A stretch of DNA of 33,898 bases from Candidatus Merdiplasma excrementigallinarum (GCA_018713435.1 DVOS01000064.1:1-33898), one strand, 5' to 3'; shown: positions 1-7,376, numbered from the stretch's first letter. The notes: a model not told the origin generated them from the sequence alone. Made by a program: numbers and translations.

Positions 1-13
1 AATTCTGCCAGTA

Positions 14-1645
14 TCAGCTATAATAGGCCACAATGGCGTCCGCCACCGCCTTGGCCATTTTATTCTTATTTTTTGTATAAAATTTCATATCGTCCCCATC
101 ATCAATGAAGGCGGTCTCCAAAAGGCCGTAGCTTACGCCAAGTTCCTGGCAGATCCGGGCGTTGAACAGGGTGCTGGAGGCAAACACGCCGCTTCCCCAG
201 CGCTTAAAGCCCAGGGACACGATCTTGGACAGGATCCGGTTCTCCAGCGTATATTTGCTCTTATAGCTGTTGATATAAAAGCCGACTCCGGTGTAGCGGC
301 CGTCGCCCTGGGGATCCTTGCCGGAACCCTTGGCGTTAAAATGAACTTCCAGTACGTAATCATAATCCGTAAACACCGGAATGTTGGGATTCGTCTTGAT
401 GCCGCTCAGCACTTTGCTCCGGTTGGTTCCCTTTCCGGTAATTTTGGAACTTAAGTTCAGGCCGCCGCTTCCCAGGGTTTTGGCGTTCTGCTGATAGCAG
501 TCATAATTGCTGCTGCCGTTCTTATAGAAAGTCACATCCACTTTGCCGTTGCTCTTCAGTTCATTATAAATCAGCTTGGCAAACTGTCTGGTGTAATTGC
601 TCTCATATCCCCAGGAGGAAGTGGCTCCCGGATCTCCCTGGCCGTGTCCCGCAATAATCAGGATTTTCTTCTTGCCGCTTTCCGTGCCCGGGATCTTCGT
701 GGCCACGCCGTTGGCATCAATCGTGTAGCCGTCGATGGTAGTGTTTCTCTGCAGTCTTCCCTTGGCGTCAAAGTAGTAGGTCTTTCCCTTCAGGGTTTTC
801 AGGCCGGTCTGTCTGACTCCCTTGGAATTAAAGTAATAGCGGTTTTTCCCGATGTTCTGCCATCCGGTTACCCGCACGCCGTCCTCGTCCAGATAGTAGT
901 ACTTGCCGTTCACCTGTTTCCAGCAGGAGGTAAGCAGTTTCTTTTTGGAGGCATTGTAATAATGGTACTTGCCGTTAATCTTAACCCAGCCTTTTACCTT
1001 GTTCTTGCTGGCTTTCTTTCCGTTGCTGCCCACCAGATAGCCGTCCGGGGTCACGGTATTTTTCAGCATCTGGCCGTTTTTGTCCACATAGTAGGTCTTG
1101 TTGACCCAGCAGTTTTTCGCCATGGTGCCGTCCGATTTGAAATAATATTTCACGCCCTTAACGGTCTTCCATCTGTTTTTCAGGGAACGTCCCCTGACGC
1201 CCATATTTTTGTTGGTGCTGAAGAAATAGGTTTTCTTCTTGACTGTCCGCAGTCCGGTGGTCACCACGCCGTTTTTGTCAAAATAGTATTTGTACTTTCC
1301 GATGGTCTTCAGGCCGGTGTACATGGAACCCTTGGTGGCTCCCACATTCCCGGTGGGTTTAAAATACCGGAACCCCTCCGACGTTTTTACCCAGCCGGTT
1401 TTCATCACGCCGTTTTTGTTGAAGTAATAATACCGCTTCCCGATCTTTCGCAGACCGGTGGCTTTCTCCCTGCCGTCCTCCCCGGCAACGTAGTAGTAAA
1501 TCTTTTTTCCCACCTGTTTCCAGCCGGTCTTCGCCGCCAGGGCGGTGGTGGACATCAGCACAAGAAAAAGCAGCATCAGCAGGGAACAAGCCCATAACTT
1601 TCTGCCGCTTTTTCTGATCCCGGTTTCTTTCTCGTTCATAACCAT
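14..1645 (-). CDS. Secreted N-acetylmuramoyl-L-alanine amidase with choline-binding-like repeats
   Basis: A 543-residue exported peptidoglycan amidase that would cut the bond between MurNAc and the stem peptide. Residues 1-38 form a signal peptide ending in TTALAA. Residues about 40-310 are tandem aromatic repeats of about 20 residues (GWKQVGKKIYYY type), as in choline-binding or glucan-binding modules, which hold such enzymes on the wall. From about residue 325 an Amidase_3 domain runs to the end. Its likely zinc ligands and catalytic residue are visible: His334 in AGHGQGDPGA, Glu348 in GYESN, His435 in LEVHFNA and Glu510 in LLETAF. The GGGAG Shine-Dalgarno sits about 7 bases before the first ATG, so I keep that start rather than Met3. 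It is monocistronic, with a promoter and a palindrome in its leader. The repeat type is certain; its ligand (choline or another wall polymer) is not. Confidence 0.9.
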   Translation of the reverse strand: MVMNEKETGIRKSGRKLWACSLLMLLFLVLMSTTALAAKTGWKQVGKKIYYYVAGEDGREKATGLRKIGKRYYYFNKNGVMKTGWVKTSEGFRYFKPTGNVGATKGSMYTGLKTIGKYKYYFDKNGVVTTGLRTVKKKTYFFSTNKNMGVRGRSLKNRWKTVKGVKYYFKSDGTMAKNCWVNKTYYVDKNGQMLKNTVTPDGYLVGSNGKKASKNKVKGWVKINGKYHYYNASKKKLLTSCWKQVNGKYYYLDEDGVRVTGWQNIGKNRYYFNSKGVRQTGLKTLKGKTYYFDAKGRLQRNTTIDGYTIDANGVATKIPGTESGKKKILIIAGHGQGDPGATSSWGYESNYTRQFAKLIYNELKSNGKVDVTFYKNGSSNYDCYQQNAKTLGSGGLNLSSKITGKGTNRSKVLSGIKTNPNIPVFTDYDYVLEVHFNAKGSGKDPQGDGRYTGVGFYINSYKSKYTLENRILSKIVSLGFKRWGSGVFASSTLFNARICQELGVSYGLLETAFIDDGDDMKFYTKNKNKMAKAVADAIVAYYS

Positions 1646-1673
1646 AAAACTCTCCCGCTTTCCTTTCCCAAAT

Positions 1674-1713
1674 ACTTAATAAGTTTTACAATTTTGTATC
1701 AAACTTGTTAAGT
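1674..1713. repeat. Imperfect 40-bp palindrome in the amidase leader
   Basis: Arms 1674-1686 and 1701-1713 are inverted copies with one mismatch (ACTTAATAAGTTT against AAACTTGTTAAGT). A nested TACAA/TTGTA pair lies at 1687-1698. It covers the predicted transcription start of the amidase gene, so it could be an operator or a 5'-end mRNA hairpin. Confidence 0.6.
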
Positions 1714-1716
1714 CCG

Positions 1717-1745
1717 ATTTTAACACCATCTTTTTCAGAAAACAA
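1717..1745 (-). promoter_or_regulatory. Predicted sigma-A promoter of the amidase gene
   Basis: The -35 TTGTTT (1740-1745) and -10 TAAAAT (1717-1722) are separated by 17 bases. The -35 matches consensus at only three positions, so strength is uncertain. Transcription would start near 1710, inside the palindrome. Confidence 0.5.
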
Positions 1746-1763
1746 GAGAATAAGGCGATTTTC

Positions 1764-2171
1764 TTAAACTTTTCTTAACTGCTCCATGCAGTAGGAAATG
1801 ATACTTCTTCTGGTCACAATCCCGATGAAGGTGCCATTGTCATCTACCACCGGTATAAAGTTCTGGTTCATGGCGGTCATAATCAGATCCTCCATGTCAC
1901 AGTTGATATTGACCGGCTCATTGTCCCGGCACCGCTTCACCTGGCGGACCAGGATTTCTTCCGTCTCCCTCAGTTCCTTAAGTTCCCTGCCCTTCAGGTC
2001 CCACAGAATGTCTCCCTCTGACAGGCTTCCCACGTACATCCCCTTCCGGTTGATGACCGGCACGGAAGTGTACCTGTGATTTTCCAGTTTCTCCATAGCC
2101 TGGCGCACCGTATAATCATCGTAAACATAGACCAGATCATTTTTCGGCACCAGATAAAACAGTATATTCAT
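1764..2171 (-). CDS. Two-CBS-domain protein
   Basis: A 135-residue soluble protein made almost only of two CBS domains (about residues 12-65 and 78-133). Such pairs bind adenosyl ligands such as AMP, ATP or SAM and act as sensors. Each repeat keeps the usual TSVPVINRKG / NFIPVVDDNG strand followed by GxxxxGxxxxxD-type turns (VGSLSEGDIL, IGIVTRRSII). No partner domain is attached and no obvious partner gene is adjacent. A longer frame opens with TTG at 2222, but that TTG is the -35 box of a near-perfect promoter. The ATG at 2171 has a GGGGG Shine-Dalgarno about 9 bases upstream and is the better start. The target of regulation cannot be told from the sequence. Confidence 0.85.
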   Translation of the reverse strand: MNILFYLVPKNDLVYVYDDYTVRQAMEKLENHRYTSVPVINRKGMYVGSLSEGDILWDLKGRELKELRETEEILVRQVKRCRDNEPVNINCDMEDLIMTAMNQNFIPVVDDNGTFIGIVTRRSIISYCMEQLRKV

Positions 2172-2193
2172 ATTTGTAATCCCCCTTGCCACC

Positions 2194-2222
2194 ATTATAC
2201 CGAATCCGGATTCTGGCGTCAA
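2194..2222 (-). promoter_or_regulatory. Sigma-A promoter of the CBS-domain gene
   Basis: TTGACG (2217-2222), 17-base spacer, TATAAT (2194-2199). Transcription would begin near 2187, leaving a short leader before the ATG at 2171. It shows that the gene is transcribed separately from the DUF362 gene that ends at 2238. Confidence 0.85.
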
Positions 2223-2237
2223 CGAAACGGGAGGAAT

Positions 2238-3392
2238 TCACATTTTTTTAAGATATGCCTTCAGAAATTCATACATCTGGTTTTCCGTGGGAGGACAGCC
2301 TGCCAGAGTATGGCGAAACGCCCTGGTGCAGTTTCCCACTCCCAGTTCCCCGCTCTTTCCCCTGAAGCCCTGGCCGATGCAGACCTTCTCCTTCAACTGG
2401 TCTAAAAGCCCTTCCTCCTCCAGCATGCGCAGGGCCGGAAGCAGATAACCGTAGCAGGCGCTGCAGGATTCCACTTCCCGGGTTTTTTCCGCCAGCTTCA
2501 TCACCCGGCGAAATCCCTCTCCCGGATTCTCTCCTCCCGCATCCGGAATACTTTCCGGGGTCTTTGGAATTACCCGAAAGTCTGCCGCCCCTTCTTCCTC
2601 CTGCCATACCGCGATTCTGGCCTGTGACAGATCACAGCACCCCGCACCCAGCCCGGCTGCCGTCGTGATATAGGGCACAGACTCCACCGGGATATCCAGA
2701 AGGCTGCAGCCGTAGGCGTCGCAGAGCACCGGATCCAGCGCGGCCATCAGCCGGTTCTGCTCCACCGGATTTCCTCCGTCCTCAAAGGTCAGGTCTCCGC
2801 AGATGCTGTCCACCAGGATAAAATCCTGCCGGATACCCGCAGCCAGATGGCCGATGGGATCATGAAGGCCCAGCCGGTGAAACCGGCGTTTCTCACTGTT
2901 GGGAATCAGGCCCTTCATGTTTTTCAGGGCGCAGGTGATCCTGGTCTGGCAGTGGCCTTTTAAAACCGGCACATTGATCAGAAAGCCGATCTCCTCCACC
3001 TTCCGGCAGATCTGCAGCTCCATGCCGCCGCAGTCCCGCTTTACGGAACGGTCCTGCTGCATGTCCCAGAAGGGAACGCCGTACTTTTCGCAGACCCGGT
3101 CATAACCGCAGTAAGCGGCCGCCTCCCTGGTAGAATCCCCCACCCAGGAGCCTTCCAGAAGCACCAGATTGTCAAATCCCTTCTCCTGCAGATACTCGAT
3201 CAGGCCTTCCACCACCTCCGGATGGGTGGTGGCTCCCTCCTCCGCCAGGGCCTGCCCCAGCAGATTAGGCTTGATGCCGATTTTCGTATTCCTGTCCGGT
3301 ATCATCCCGGCAAGCCCCGCCAGGGCCGCCAGTTCTTTCGCCATTGCCTTATGGCTTTTCCCGTACATTACATAAATTTCATTTCGGTTCAT
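2238..3392 (-). CDS. DUF362-family protein
   Basis: A 384-residue protein of the DUF362 family. Members are poorly characterised and often occur fused to or beside iron-sulphur proteins. The family core is visible: an N-terminal segment with KIGIKPNLLG and GATTHPEVVEGLIEYL, a central LINVPVLKGHCQTRITCALKNMKGLIPN, and DGGNPVEQNRLMAALDPVLCDAYGC. A C-terminal region holds CSACYGYLLPAL, whose CxxC pair might bind metal. No signal peptide or membrane segment is present. Its ATG at 3392 overlaps the TatD stop by four bases (ATGA), and AAGGA lies 6 bases upstream, so it is translationally coupled and last in the TPP-riboswitch operon. A link to thiamine metabolism is suggested only by position. Confidence 0.8.
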   Translation of the reverse strand: MNRNEIYVMYGKSHKAMAKELAALAGLAGMIPDRNTKIGIKPNLLGQALAEEGATTHPEVVEGLIEYLQEKGFDNLVLLEGSWVGDSTREAAAYCGYDRVCEKYGVPFWDMQQDRSVKRDCGGMELQICRKVEEIGFLINVPVLKGHCQTRITCALKNMKGLIPNSEKRRFHRLGLHDPIGHLAAGIRQDFILVDSICGDLTFEDGGNPVEQNRLMAALDPVLCDAYGCSLLDIPVESVPYITTAAGLGAGCCDLSQARIAVWQEEEGAADFRVIPKTPESIPDAGGENPGEGFRRVMKLAEKTREVESCSACYGYLLPALRMLEEEGLLDQLKEKVCIGQGFRGKSGELGVGNCTRAFRHTLAGCPPTENQMYEFLKAYLKKM

Positions 3393-4222
3393 ACTGTTTC
3401 CTTTTCACTTTCACTTCTTTTCGGGCTCAGAAATTCTTTCAGGTTTTTCTCCATCCGGTCTGCCATCTGCCAAACGCTCATTTTCTTCCAGGCGGCAGCG
3501 CACTCCATATTTTCCCGCAGCGCCAGGGGGACCCGGTCTGCCTCTGCTTTTTCTTCTCCAAAAGCCCAGGCCACCGCCCCGATGCCGTCTGTCTCCACAA
3601 ACAGCCGGGAAGCCGGAACCTGCTCCAGCAGGCGGCGGCGCACCTTTCCTTCTTCCTCTCTGGCCGCCCCCAGCTTTCCCCCGGCAAGAGCCGCCGTATC
3701 CGGCCCCAGAGTAAAATAGCAGTCCTGCTCCAGGAAGCCTTTCAGATCCTCCAGACTTCCGGAATACCAGTGCACGCAAAGTTTTCCCTTAAATCCCCGG
3801 ATCATCTCTCCGATGCGCCTCTCCTGTCCCTTGGTATGAAGCACTGCCGGCTTTCCCAGATCCTCCGCCGCCTGAAGCTGCCATTCCAGCTCCCTTTGCT
3901 GGTCTGCCAGCGGCACCCTGCACCAGACGGAATCCATTCCGATTTCCCCTATCATATCACATTCCTGCAGATACGTCCTATAAGATCTGCTCCGGAACTG
4001 ATCCGCGTACCAGGGATGAATGCCGAAGCTGGCCAGCGCATATTTCTCCTTTCGGACCGGCTCCAGCTTCTCCCACTGTTTTGGCGTCCCGGCACTGAAG
4101 CAGGTAAGAATTCCCTGTTTCTGCCTCCATTCTGCCTCTCCCTCAAAGGACAGATGCGCATGAAAATCTATCATGCGCATCTGTGAGGAGAAAGCCGGTC
4201 TGTTTTCAGCTGTCTTTTCCAT
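3389..4222 (-). CDS. TatD-family metal-dependent hydrolase
   Basis: A 277-residue TatD-type TIM-barrel hydrolase; relatives act as metal-dependent DNases or other phosphoesterases. The metal-binding DFHAHLSF (HxH), the Glu in GEIGMDSVW, His in VLHTKGQ, His in VHWYSGS and Asp in FVETDGIGA fit the family in order. The sequence is divergent (GMDSV instead of GLDYY), so the substrate may not be DNA. The ATG at 4222 has GGAG 6 bases upstream and overlaps the ATPase gene by 17 bases. An internal ATG just before IDFHAH would also give a complete barrel. It is a member of the thiamine-precursor transport operon, which is unusual company for TatD. Confidence 0.82.
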   Translation of the reverse strand: MEKTAENRPAFSSQMRMIDFHAHLSFEGEAEWRQKQGILTCFSAGTPKQWEKLEPVRKEKYALASFGIHPWYADQFRSRSYRTYLQECDMIGEIGMDSVWCRVPLADQQRELEWQLQAAEDLGKPAVLHTKGQERRIGEMIRGFKGKLCVHWYSGSLEDLKGFLEQDCYFTLGPDTAALAGGKLGAAREEEGKVRRRLLEQVPASRLFVETDGIGAVAWAFGEEKAEADRVPLALRENMECAAAWKKMSVWQMADRMEKNLKEFLSPKRSESEKETV

Positions 4223-4976
4223 CCTGTTCTCCTTCTGTGTTCTGTTCTGTCCGTCCCTTAATAATCCGGTGAATCCCGGCCCGCAGTTCTCCCTGCCGGT
4301 ACAGCCATTCTCTGGTCCGGTTCTCTTCCGTCACCCGCACCTCTTTTCGGATGCCTTCCCCGGGAGCTCCCAGGATCAGGATCCGGTCGGACAGATAAAT
4401 AGCCTCGTCCGTATCGTGGGTCACCAGAAGAATGGTTTTTTTCAGTGTGACGCACAGCTCCTTCAGCCAGTCCTGCATATCGCTCCTGGTAATCACATCC
4501 AGTGCTCCGAAGGGTTCATCCAGCAGGTAAATGTCCGCTTCACACAGCGTAGTGCGAAGAAACGCCGCCCTCTGGCGCATGCCGCCGGAGAGCTCACCGG
4601 GATATTTTTCCTCGCAGCCTCCCAGTCCGAACCGGGCCATCTGCTCCCTGGCCTGCTTTTTTGCCTCTTCCCGGTTATGGTGAATCGTTCCGTACAGGCA
4701 TACGTTTTCCAGAATGGTTTTCCAGGGAAACAGCAGGTCATTCTGGGGCATATAGGCAAACTGTCCGCTCATGCCCCGAATCTGCCGGCCGTCAATTAGT
4801 ATCTCTCCTCCCTGGGGCTGCAGGATGCCCGCCAGCACATTCAGCAGGGTCGATTTCCCGCAGCCGGAGGGCCCCAGGATACTGACAAACTCCCCATCCT
4901 CCACGTCGAAGGACAGATCCCGGATCACCTTCTGATCCTGGTAGGAAAAATTCAGATTTCTCACGCTCAGTTTCAT
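4206..4976 (-). CDS. ABC transporter ATPase of ThiZ/SsuB/TauB type
   Basis: A 256-residue nucleotide-binding subunit that would power import through the permease at 6073-6861. It shows Walker [10 protein letters not shown] (about residues 35-43), Q-loop YMPQND, signature LSGGMRQR, Walker B DIYLLDEPFGALD and the switch His in VTHDTDEA. Its closest type is the nitrate/sulfonate/taurine/thiamine-precursor group. With an HMP-precursor-type binding protein, a matching permease and a TPP riboswitch upstream, the best role is ThiZ in a ThiXYZ system. It is followed by TatD with a 17-base overlap. Confidence 0.9.
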   Translation of the reverse strand: MKLSVRNLNFSYQDQKVIRDLSFDVEDGEFVSILGPSGCGKSTLLNVLAGILQPQGGEILIDGRQIRGMSGQFAYMPQNDLLFPWKTILENVCLYGTIHHNREEAKKQAREQMARFGLGGCEEKYPGELSGGMRQRAAFLRTTLCEADIYLLDEPFGALDVITRSDMQDWLKELCVTLKKTILLVTHDTDEAIYLSDRILILGAPGEGIRKEVRVTEENRTREWLYRQGELRAGIHRIIKGRTEQNTEGEQDGKDS

Positions 4977-5007
4977 GGCAGCTTTTCAGCCTTTCTTATT
5001 TTTATGG

Positions 5008-6003
5008 TTACTCCGGCAGAAACTCGTTGGTAAAGCAGGCGTCCGGGGAAATGGCCGTGTCAATCACGCCGTACTCCTGCATAAAGTTGGTATAGTTGTT
5101 CCATCTGGTCTCGTCTATGATGCCCCAGGTATCCGTATCCTCCATATATTTATCTGTCAGATACTCCTGGGAAATTTTCAGCATCTCGGGATCGTAGGCC
5201 GTCACGTGGGAGGCCAGAAGCTCCGCCGCCGCGTCGGGATCTGCCATGGCGTCCTCATATCCTTTTTTCGTAGCCCGCAGGAACGCCTTTATCATGTCCG
5301 GATCCGATTCAATCACCTCGTCGCTGGTAATGATCACCGGCGTATAGTAGTCCAGGCGCTCGTCCAGATCCCGGCAGGCCATATAGTTAAGCTCCACGCC
5401 GTTCATCTGGGCCTGTACACAGTCCCACGCCTCAAAAAACCACATGATATCGCAGCTTTTTCCAAGAGCGGAAAAACCGCTGCCGTCGGAAATCACCATA
5501 TTCAGCTTGGAAAAATCAGCCCCTGCCTGGGTCATGCAGGCCTCCAGCACCGCTGTCTCCCCGGAGCCGCCCCAGCCCGCGTAGGTCTTTCCCTCAAAAT
5601 CCGCCGGGGATTCAATTCCGCTGTCCGCCAGAGATACAAATCCGGAGGTATTGTGCTGAATCAGGGCGGCAATGGCCTTGATGGGAAGCGGATCCTCGGA
5701 AGTGAGGGCGATGGTTACATCCTCCTGATAGGCAATGCCGAAGGTTCCCTTTCCCTGGGCAATCAGAGTTTCCGTCACTCCGTCTGTGGGCTCGATAATC
5801 TCCACATCCAGTCCCTCTTCTTCGTAGTAGCCCTTATCCAGCGCCACATACATGCCGGTATGGTTGGTATTGGGCGTATAATCCAGAATCACGGTGACTT
5901 CTTTTAGTTCCTCTGCCTCATCCGCCCAGGCCGCCGTTCCGCATCCCAATACAAAAGACGCCGCTGCCGTCAAAGCCGCTATCCTCTTCCAATTTCTTTT
6001 CAT
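5008..6003 (-). CDS. Thiamine-precursor substrate-binding protein (ThiY/NMT1-THI5-like)
   Basis: A 331-residue extracellular binding protein of the NMT1/THI5-like family. The N-terminus is a signal peptide; VLGC (Cys at about residue 21) could be a lipobox, and AWA before DEAE could be a signal peptidase I site, so the mode of anchoring is open. The mature start LDYTPNTNHTGMYVALDKGYY closely resembles ThiY-type proteins that bind formylaminopyrimidine or related pyrimidine precursors of thiamine. It lies between permease and ATPase genes in one transcript under a TPP riboswitch, which supports the substrate class. Short-chain sulfonates would be the alternative ligand for this fold, but the riboswitch argues against it. 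Confidence 0.88.
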   Translation of the reverse strand: MKRNWKRIAALTAAASFVLGCGTAAWADEAEELKEVTVILDYTPNTNHTGMYVALDKGYYEEEGLDVEIIEPTDGVTETLIAQGKGTFGIAYQEDVTIALTSEDPLPIKAIAALIQHNTSGFVSLADSGIESPADFEGKTYAGWGGSGETAVLEACMTQAGADFSKLNMVISDGSGFSALGKSCDIMWFFEAWDCVQAQMNGVELNYMACRDLDERLDYYTPVIITSDEVIESDPDMIKAFLRATKKGYEDAMADPDAAAELLASHVTAYDPEMLKISQEYLTDKYMEDTDTWGIIDETRWNNYTNFMQEYGVIDTAISPDACFTNEFLPE

Positions 6004-6072
6004 ATCTGTCTCCTCCTGTTCTATGTTTTATAAAAATCCCTGCAGCCGGTAAAAGGCGCCTCGGCCTTCCAC

Positions 6073-6861
6073 TCAGTCCAGGGGGATTTTTTCCTCCTGT
6101 TTTCCCGCTTTTGCCCTTCGCTCCATGGGCAGCACCGCCCAGCCAAACAGCTTAACCAGGCCGTTCATCAGCAGGCTCAGCACAATAATCATCAGCACGC
6201 AGGCAAATACCCGGTCCAGCATAAATCCGTTTTTAGCCCGGATCAGATAATAGCCAAGTCCGCTCTGGGAGGCAATCCACTCTCCCACCACAGCGCCGCT
6301 GATGCTGTAGGTGGCCGACACCTTCAGCCCGGACAGCAAGGAAATCATGGCGGAGGGGATCTTCACCAGCCGGTACACCTGAAGCCGGCTGCCTCCGTAG
6401 GCCTTTACCAGATTCAGGTAGCCCTGATCCATCTGTCCCAGTCCGTCGCTGAAACTGACCACAATGGGGAAAAAGCACATCAGCACCACCGTCAGGATCT
6501 TGGGCGCATAGCCAAATCCCAGGTAAATAATGAAGATCGGCGCCAGCACAATGGTGGGAACCGTCTGGGTCACCACCAGAATCGGATAGACGCACCGCTT
6601 GAAGGTGGGAAGCGCGTCAATCAAAATTCCCATCAAAATCCCGATCACAAACGAGATGGCCATTCCGGCCAGCGCCTCCATCACCGTAATGCCGGCGTGT
6701 CCCAGAAGAACGGGAAATTCCTCCGCGAAAGCGCTGATGGTATCGCTGGGAGCCGGAAGCACATACAGCGGGATGCCTGCCAGCCGCACCACCAGCTCCC
6801 ATACTGCCAGCAGAGCCAGAATCACAATGACCGGCGCCAGTTTATACCCTTTCTTTTTCAT
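6073..6861 (-). CDS. ABC transporter permease of ThiX/SsuC type
   Basis: A 262-residue inner-membrane permease of the binding-protein-dependent type, with about six membrane segments. The EAA-like cytoplasmic loop is visible around QGYLNLVKAYGGSRLQVYRLVKIPSA, where the ATPase docks. The reading frame extends upstream to 6951, but that extension covers the riboswitch terminator. The ATG at 6861 has GGGAGG 5 bases upstream and begins the typical MKKKGYKLAP membrane start, so I chose it. It is the first gene of the TPP-controlled operon, ahead of the binding protein and ATPase. Confidence 0.88.
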   Translation of the reverse strand: MKKKGYKLAPVIVILALLAVWELVVRLAGIPLYVLPAPSDTISAFAEEFPVLLGHAGITVMEALAGMAISFVIGILMGILIDALPTFKRCVYPILVVTQTVPTIVLAPIFIIYLGFGYAPKILTVVLMCFFPIVVSFSDGLGQMDQGYLNLVKAYGGSRLQVYRLVKIPSAMISLLSGLKVSATYSISGAVVGEWIASQSGLGYYLIRAKNGFMLDRVFACVLMIIVLSLLMNGLVKLFGWAVLPMERRAKAGKQEEKIPLD

Positions 6862-6910
6862 GACGTCCTCCCGCCTTCCTTTCTGCATTCTGATCTTTTT
6901 TTGCATAACG

Positions 6911-6935
6911 AAAAACCGATGCCAACGCACCGGTT
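6911..6935 (-). terminator. Intrinsic terminator of the TPP riboswitch
   Basis: Arms 6914-6922 and 6927-6935 pair over 9 base pairs (one G-U) around a 4-base loop, and the 3' side runs straight into five Ts on the minus strand. It lies between the riboswitch aptamer and the ATG at 6861, so it is the likely expression platform. Confidence 0.75.
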
Positions 6936-6952
6936 CCACATAAAAGCGCACA

Positions 6953-6976
6953 GAAAAAGGACTGCTGTCCTTTTTC
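6953..6976 (-). terminator. Second hairpin below the TPP aptamer
   Basis: A perfect 10-bp inverted repeat, GAAAAAGGAC (6953-6962) and GTCCTTTTTC (6967-6976), with a 4-base loop. The T-rich 3' arm makes it terminator-like. It sits between the aptamer and the other terminator and may be part of the switch. Confidence 0.55.
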
Positions 6977-6987
6977 GGCTCTTCCTA

Positions 6988-7068
6988 TTTTCCTGCGTCA
7001 GCATTACCTGCTTCAGGTTCAAAGGGTCAAAACGTTTCCGTTTACTCTCAGGCCCTGCGGCCTCCCCG
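6988..7068 (-). promoter_or_regulatory. TPP riboswitch (THI element)
   Basis: On the minus strand the conserved blocks appear in order: a GGGG start, CCTGAGA, ACCCTTTGAACCTG, and GTAATGCTGACGCAGGAAA. This is the thiamine pyrophosphate aptamer. It precedes two hairpins and the ThiXYZ-like operon, so TPP binding should stop transcription. Its 5' end is about 8 bases from the 3' end of the tRNA-Ala gene. Confidence 0.93.
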
Positions 7069-7075
7069 TTTTAAG

Positions 7076-7148
7076 TGGAGATAGGGGGACTCGAACCCCT
7101 GACCTATGCGTTGCGAACGCATCGCTCTCCCAACTGAGCTATATCCCC
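7076..7148 (-). tRNA. tRNA-Ala (anticodon CGC)
   Basis: A 73-base cloverleaf. The acceptor stem is GGGGATA with TATCTCC, the D arm is GCTC/GAGC, the anticodon stem is ATGCG/CGCAT, and the loop TTCGCAA gives anticodon CGC for the GCG codon. The T arm has loop TTCGAGT and an A-C mismatch at its first pair. CCA is not encoded: the discriminator A is followed by CTT. The gene is directly upstream of the TPP riboswitch with no room for a separate promoter outside the tRNA. Confidence 0.93.
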
Positions 7149-7161
7149 GTGAGACTTTTTT

Positions 7162-7184
7162 ATTATAGCACTTTTTTGAAAAAA
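7162..7184 (-). promoter_or_regulatory. Possible promoter of the tRNA-Ala / thiamine-transport unit
   Basis: An extended -10, TGCTATAAT (-10 hexamer 7162-7167), lies 13 bases before the tRNA. No good -35 is found at the right distance. The 17-base block 7155-7171 recurs at 15952-15968. Confidence 0.4.
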
Positions 7185-7321
7185 TGGAAGAGGAAAAGCA
7201 AATTTTTTTCTTTTCCTCCACAAAGGCCACCCCAGCCGGAGCGTGTTCCCGGGATAAGAAAGTGTGAGACCGGACACCTCCGATACGGCAAAGCCGCACT
7301 CCTCCCCGGAACTGGCGTGGC
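7179..7321 (-). ncRNA. Candidate structured small RNA, family not recognised
   Basis: An RNA of about 143 nt is predicted. A near-consensus promoter (7328-7356) places its first base at G7321, which is also the first base of a long closing stem. Helix 1 pairs 7312-7321 with 7226-7235 (9 of 10). Helix 2 pairs 7303-7311 with 7246-7254 (8 of 9). Two small hairpins lie inside, at 7285-7297 and 7271-7282. A terminator-like stem at about 7184-7220 is followed by six Ts at 7179-7184. The open frame across it starts at no ribosome site and runs into the tRNA, so I treat it as non-coding. It lacks the SRP RNA core and does not look like a T-box. A divergent 6S-like RNA cannot be excluded. Confidence 0.6.
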
Positions 7322-7327
7322 AAATTT

Positions 7328-7356
7328 ATTATAGTTCTGTCATCGGAAAATTTCAA
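7328..7356 (-). promoter_or_regulatory. Sigma-A promoter of the candidate small RNA
   Basis: TTGAAA (7351-7356), 17-base spacer, TATAAT (7328-7333). It begins about 20 bases after the SPOR-amidase stop. The seventh base after the -10 is G7321. Confidence 0.8.
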
Positions 7357-7376
7357 CCGGGCAGCCCCGGATTCCC

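Noticed and set aside
644..1597. Long plus-strand open frame opposite the cell-wall amidase
   Set aside because: It is the antisense shadow of a repetitive coding region, with no ribosome site and no recognisable domain.
2172..2222. N-terminal extension of the CBS protein from TTG 2222
   Set aside because: That TTG is part of the -35 hexamer of the gene's own promoter; the ATG at 2171 has the ribosome site.
6862..6951. N-terminal extension of the thiamine-type permease
   Set aside because: It would translate across the riboswitch terminator region; the ATG at 6861 has a strong GGGAGG and a normal membrane start.
7179..7321. SRP RNA, T-box leader or RNase P RNA as identity of the small RNA
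   Set aside because: The SRP core (GGTCAGG...GGAAGGAAGCAGC type), the T-box AGGGTGG core and the length of RNase P RNA are all absent.
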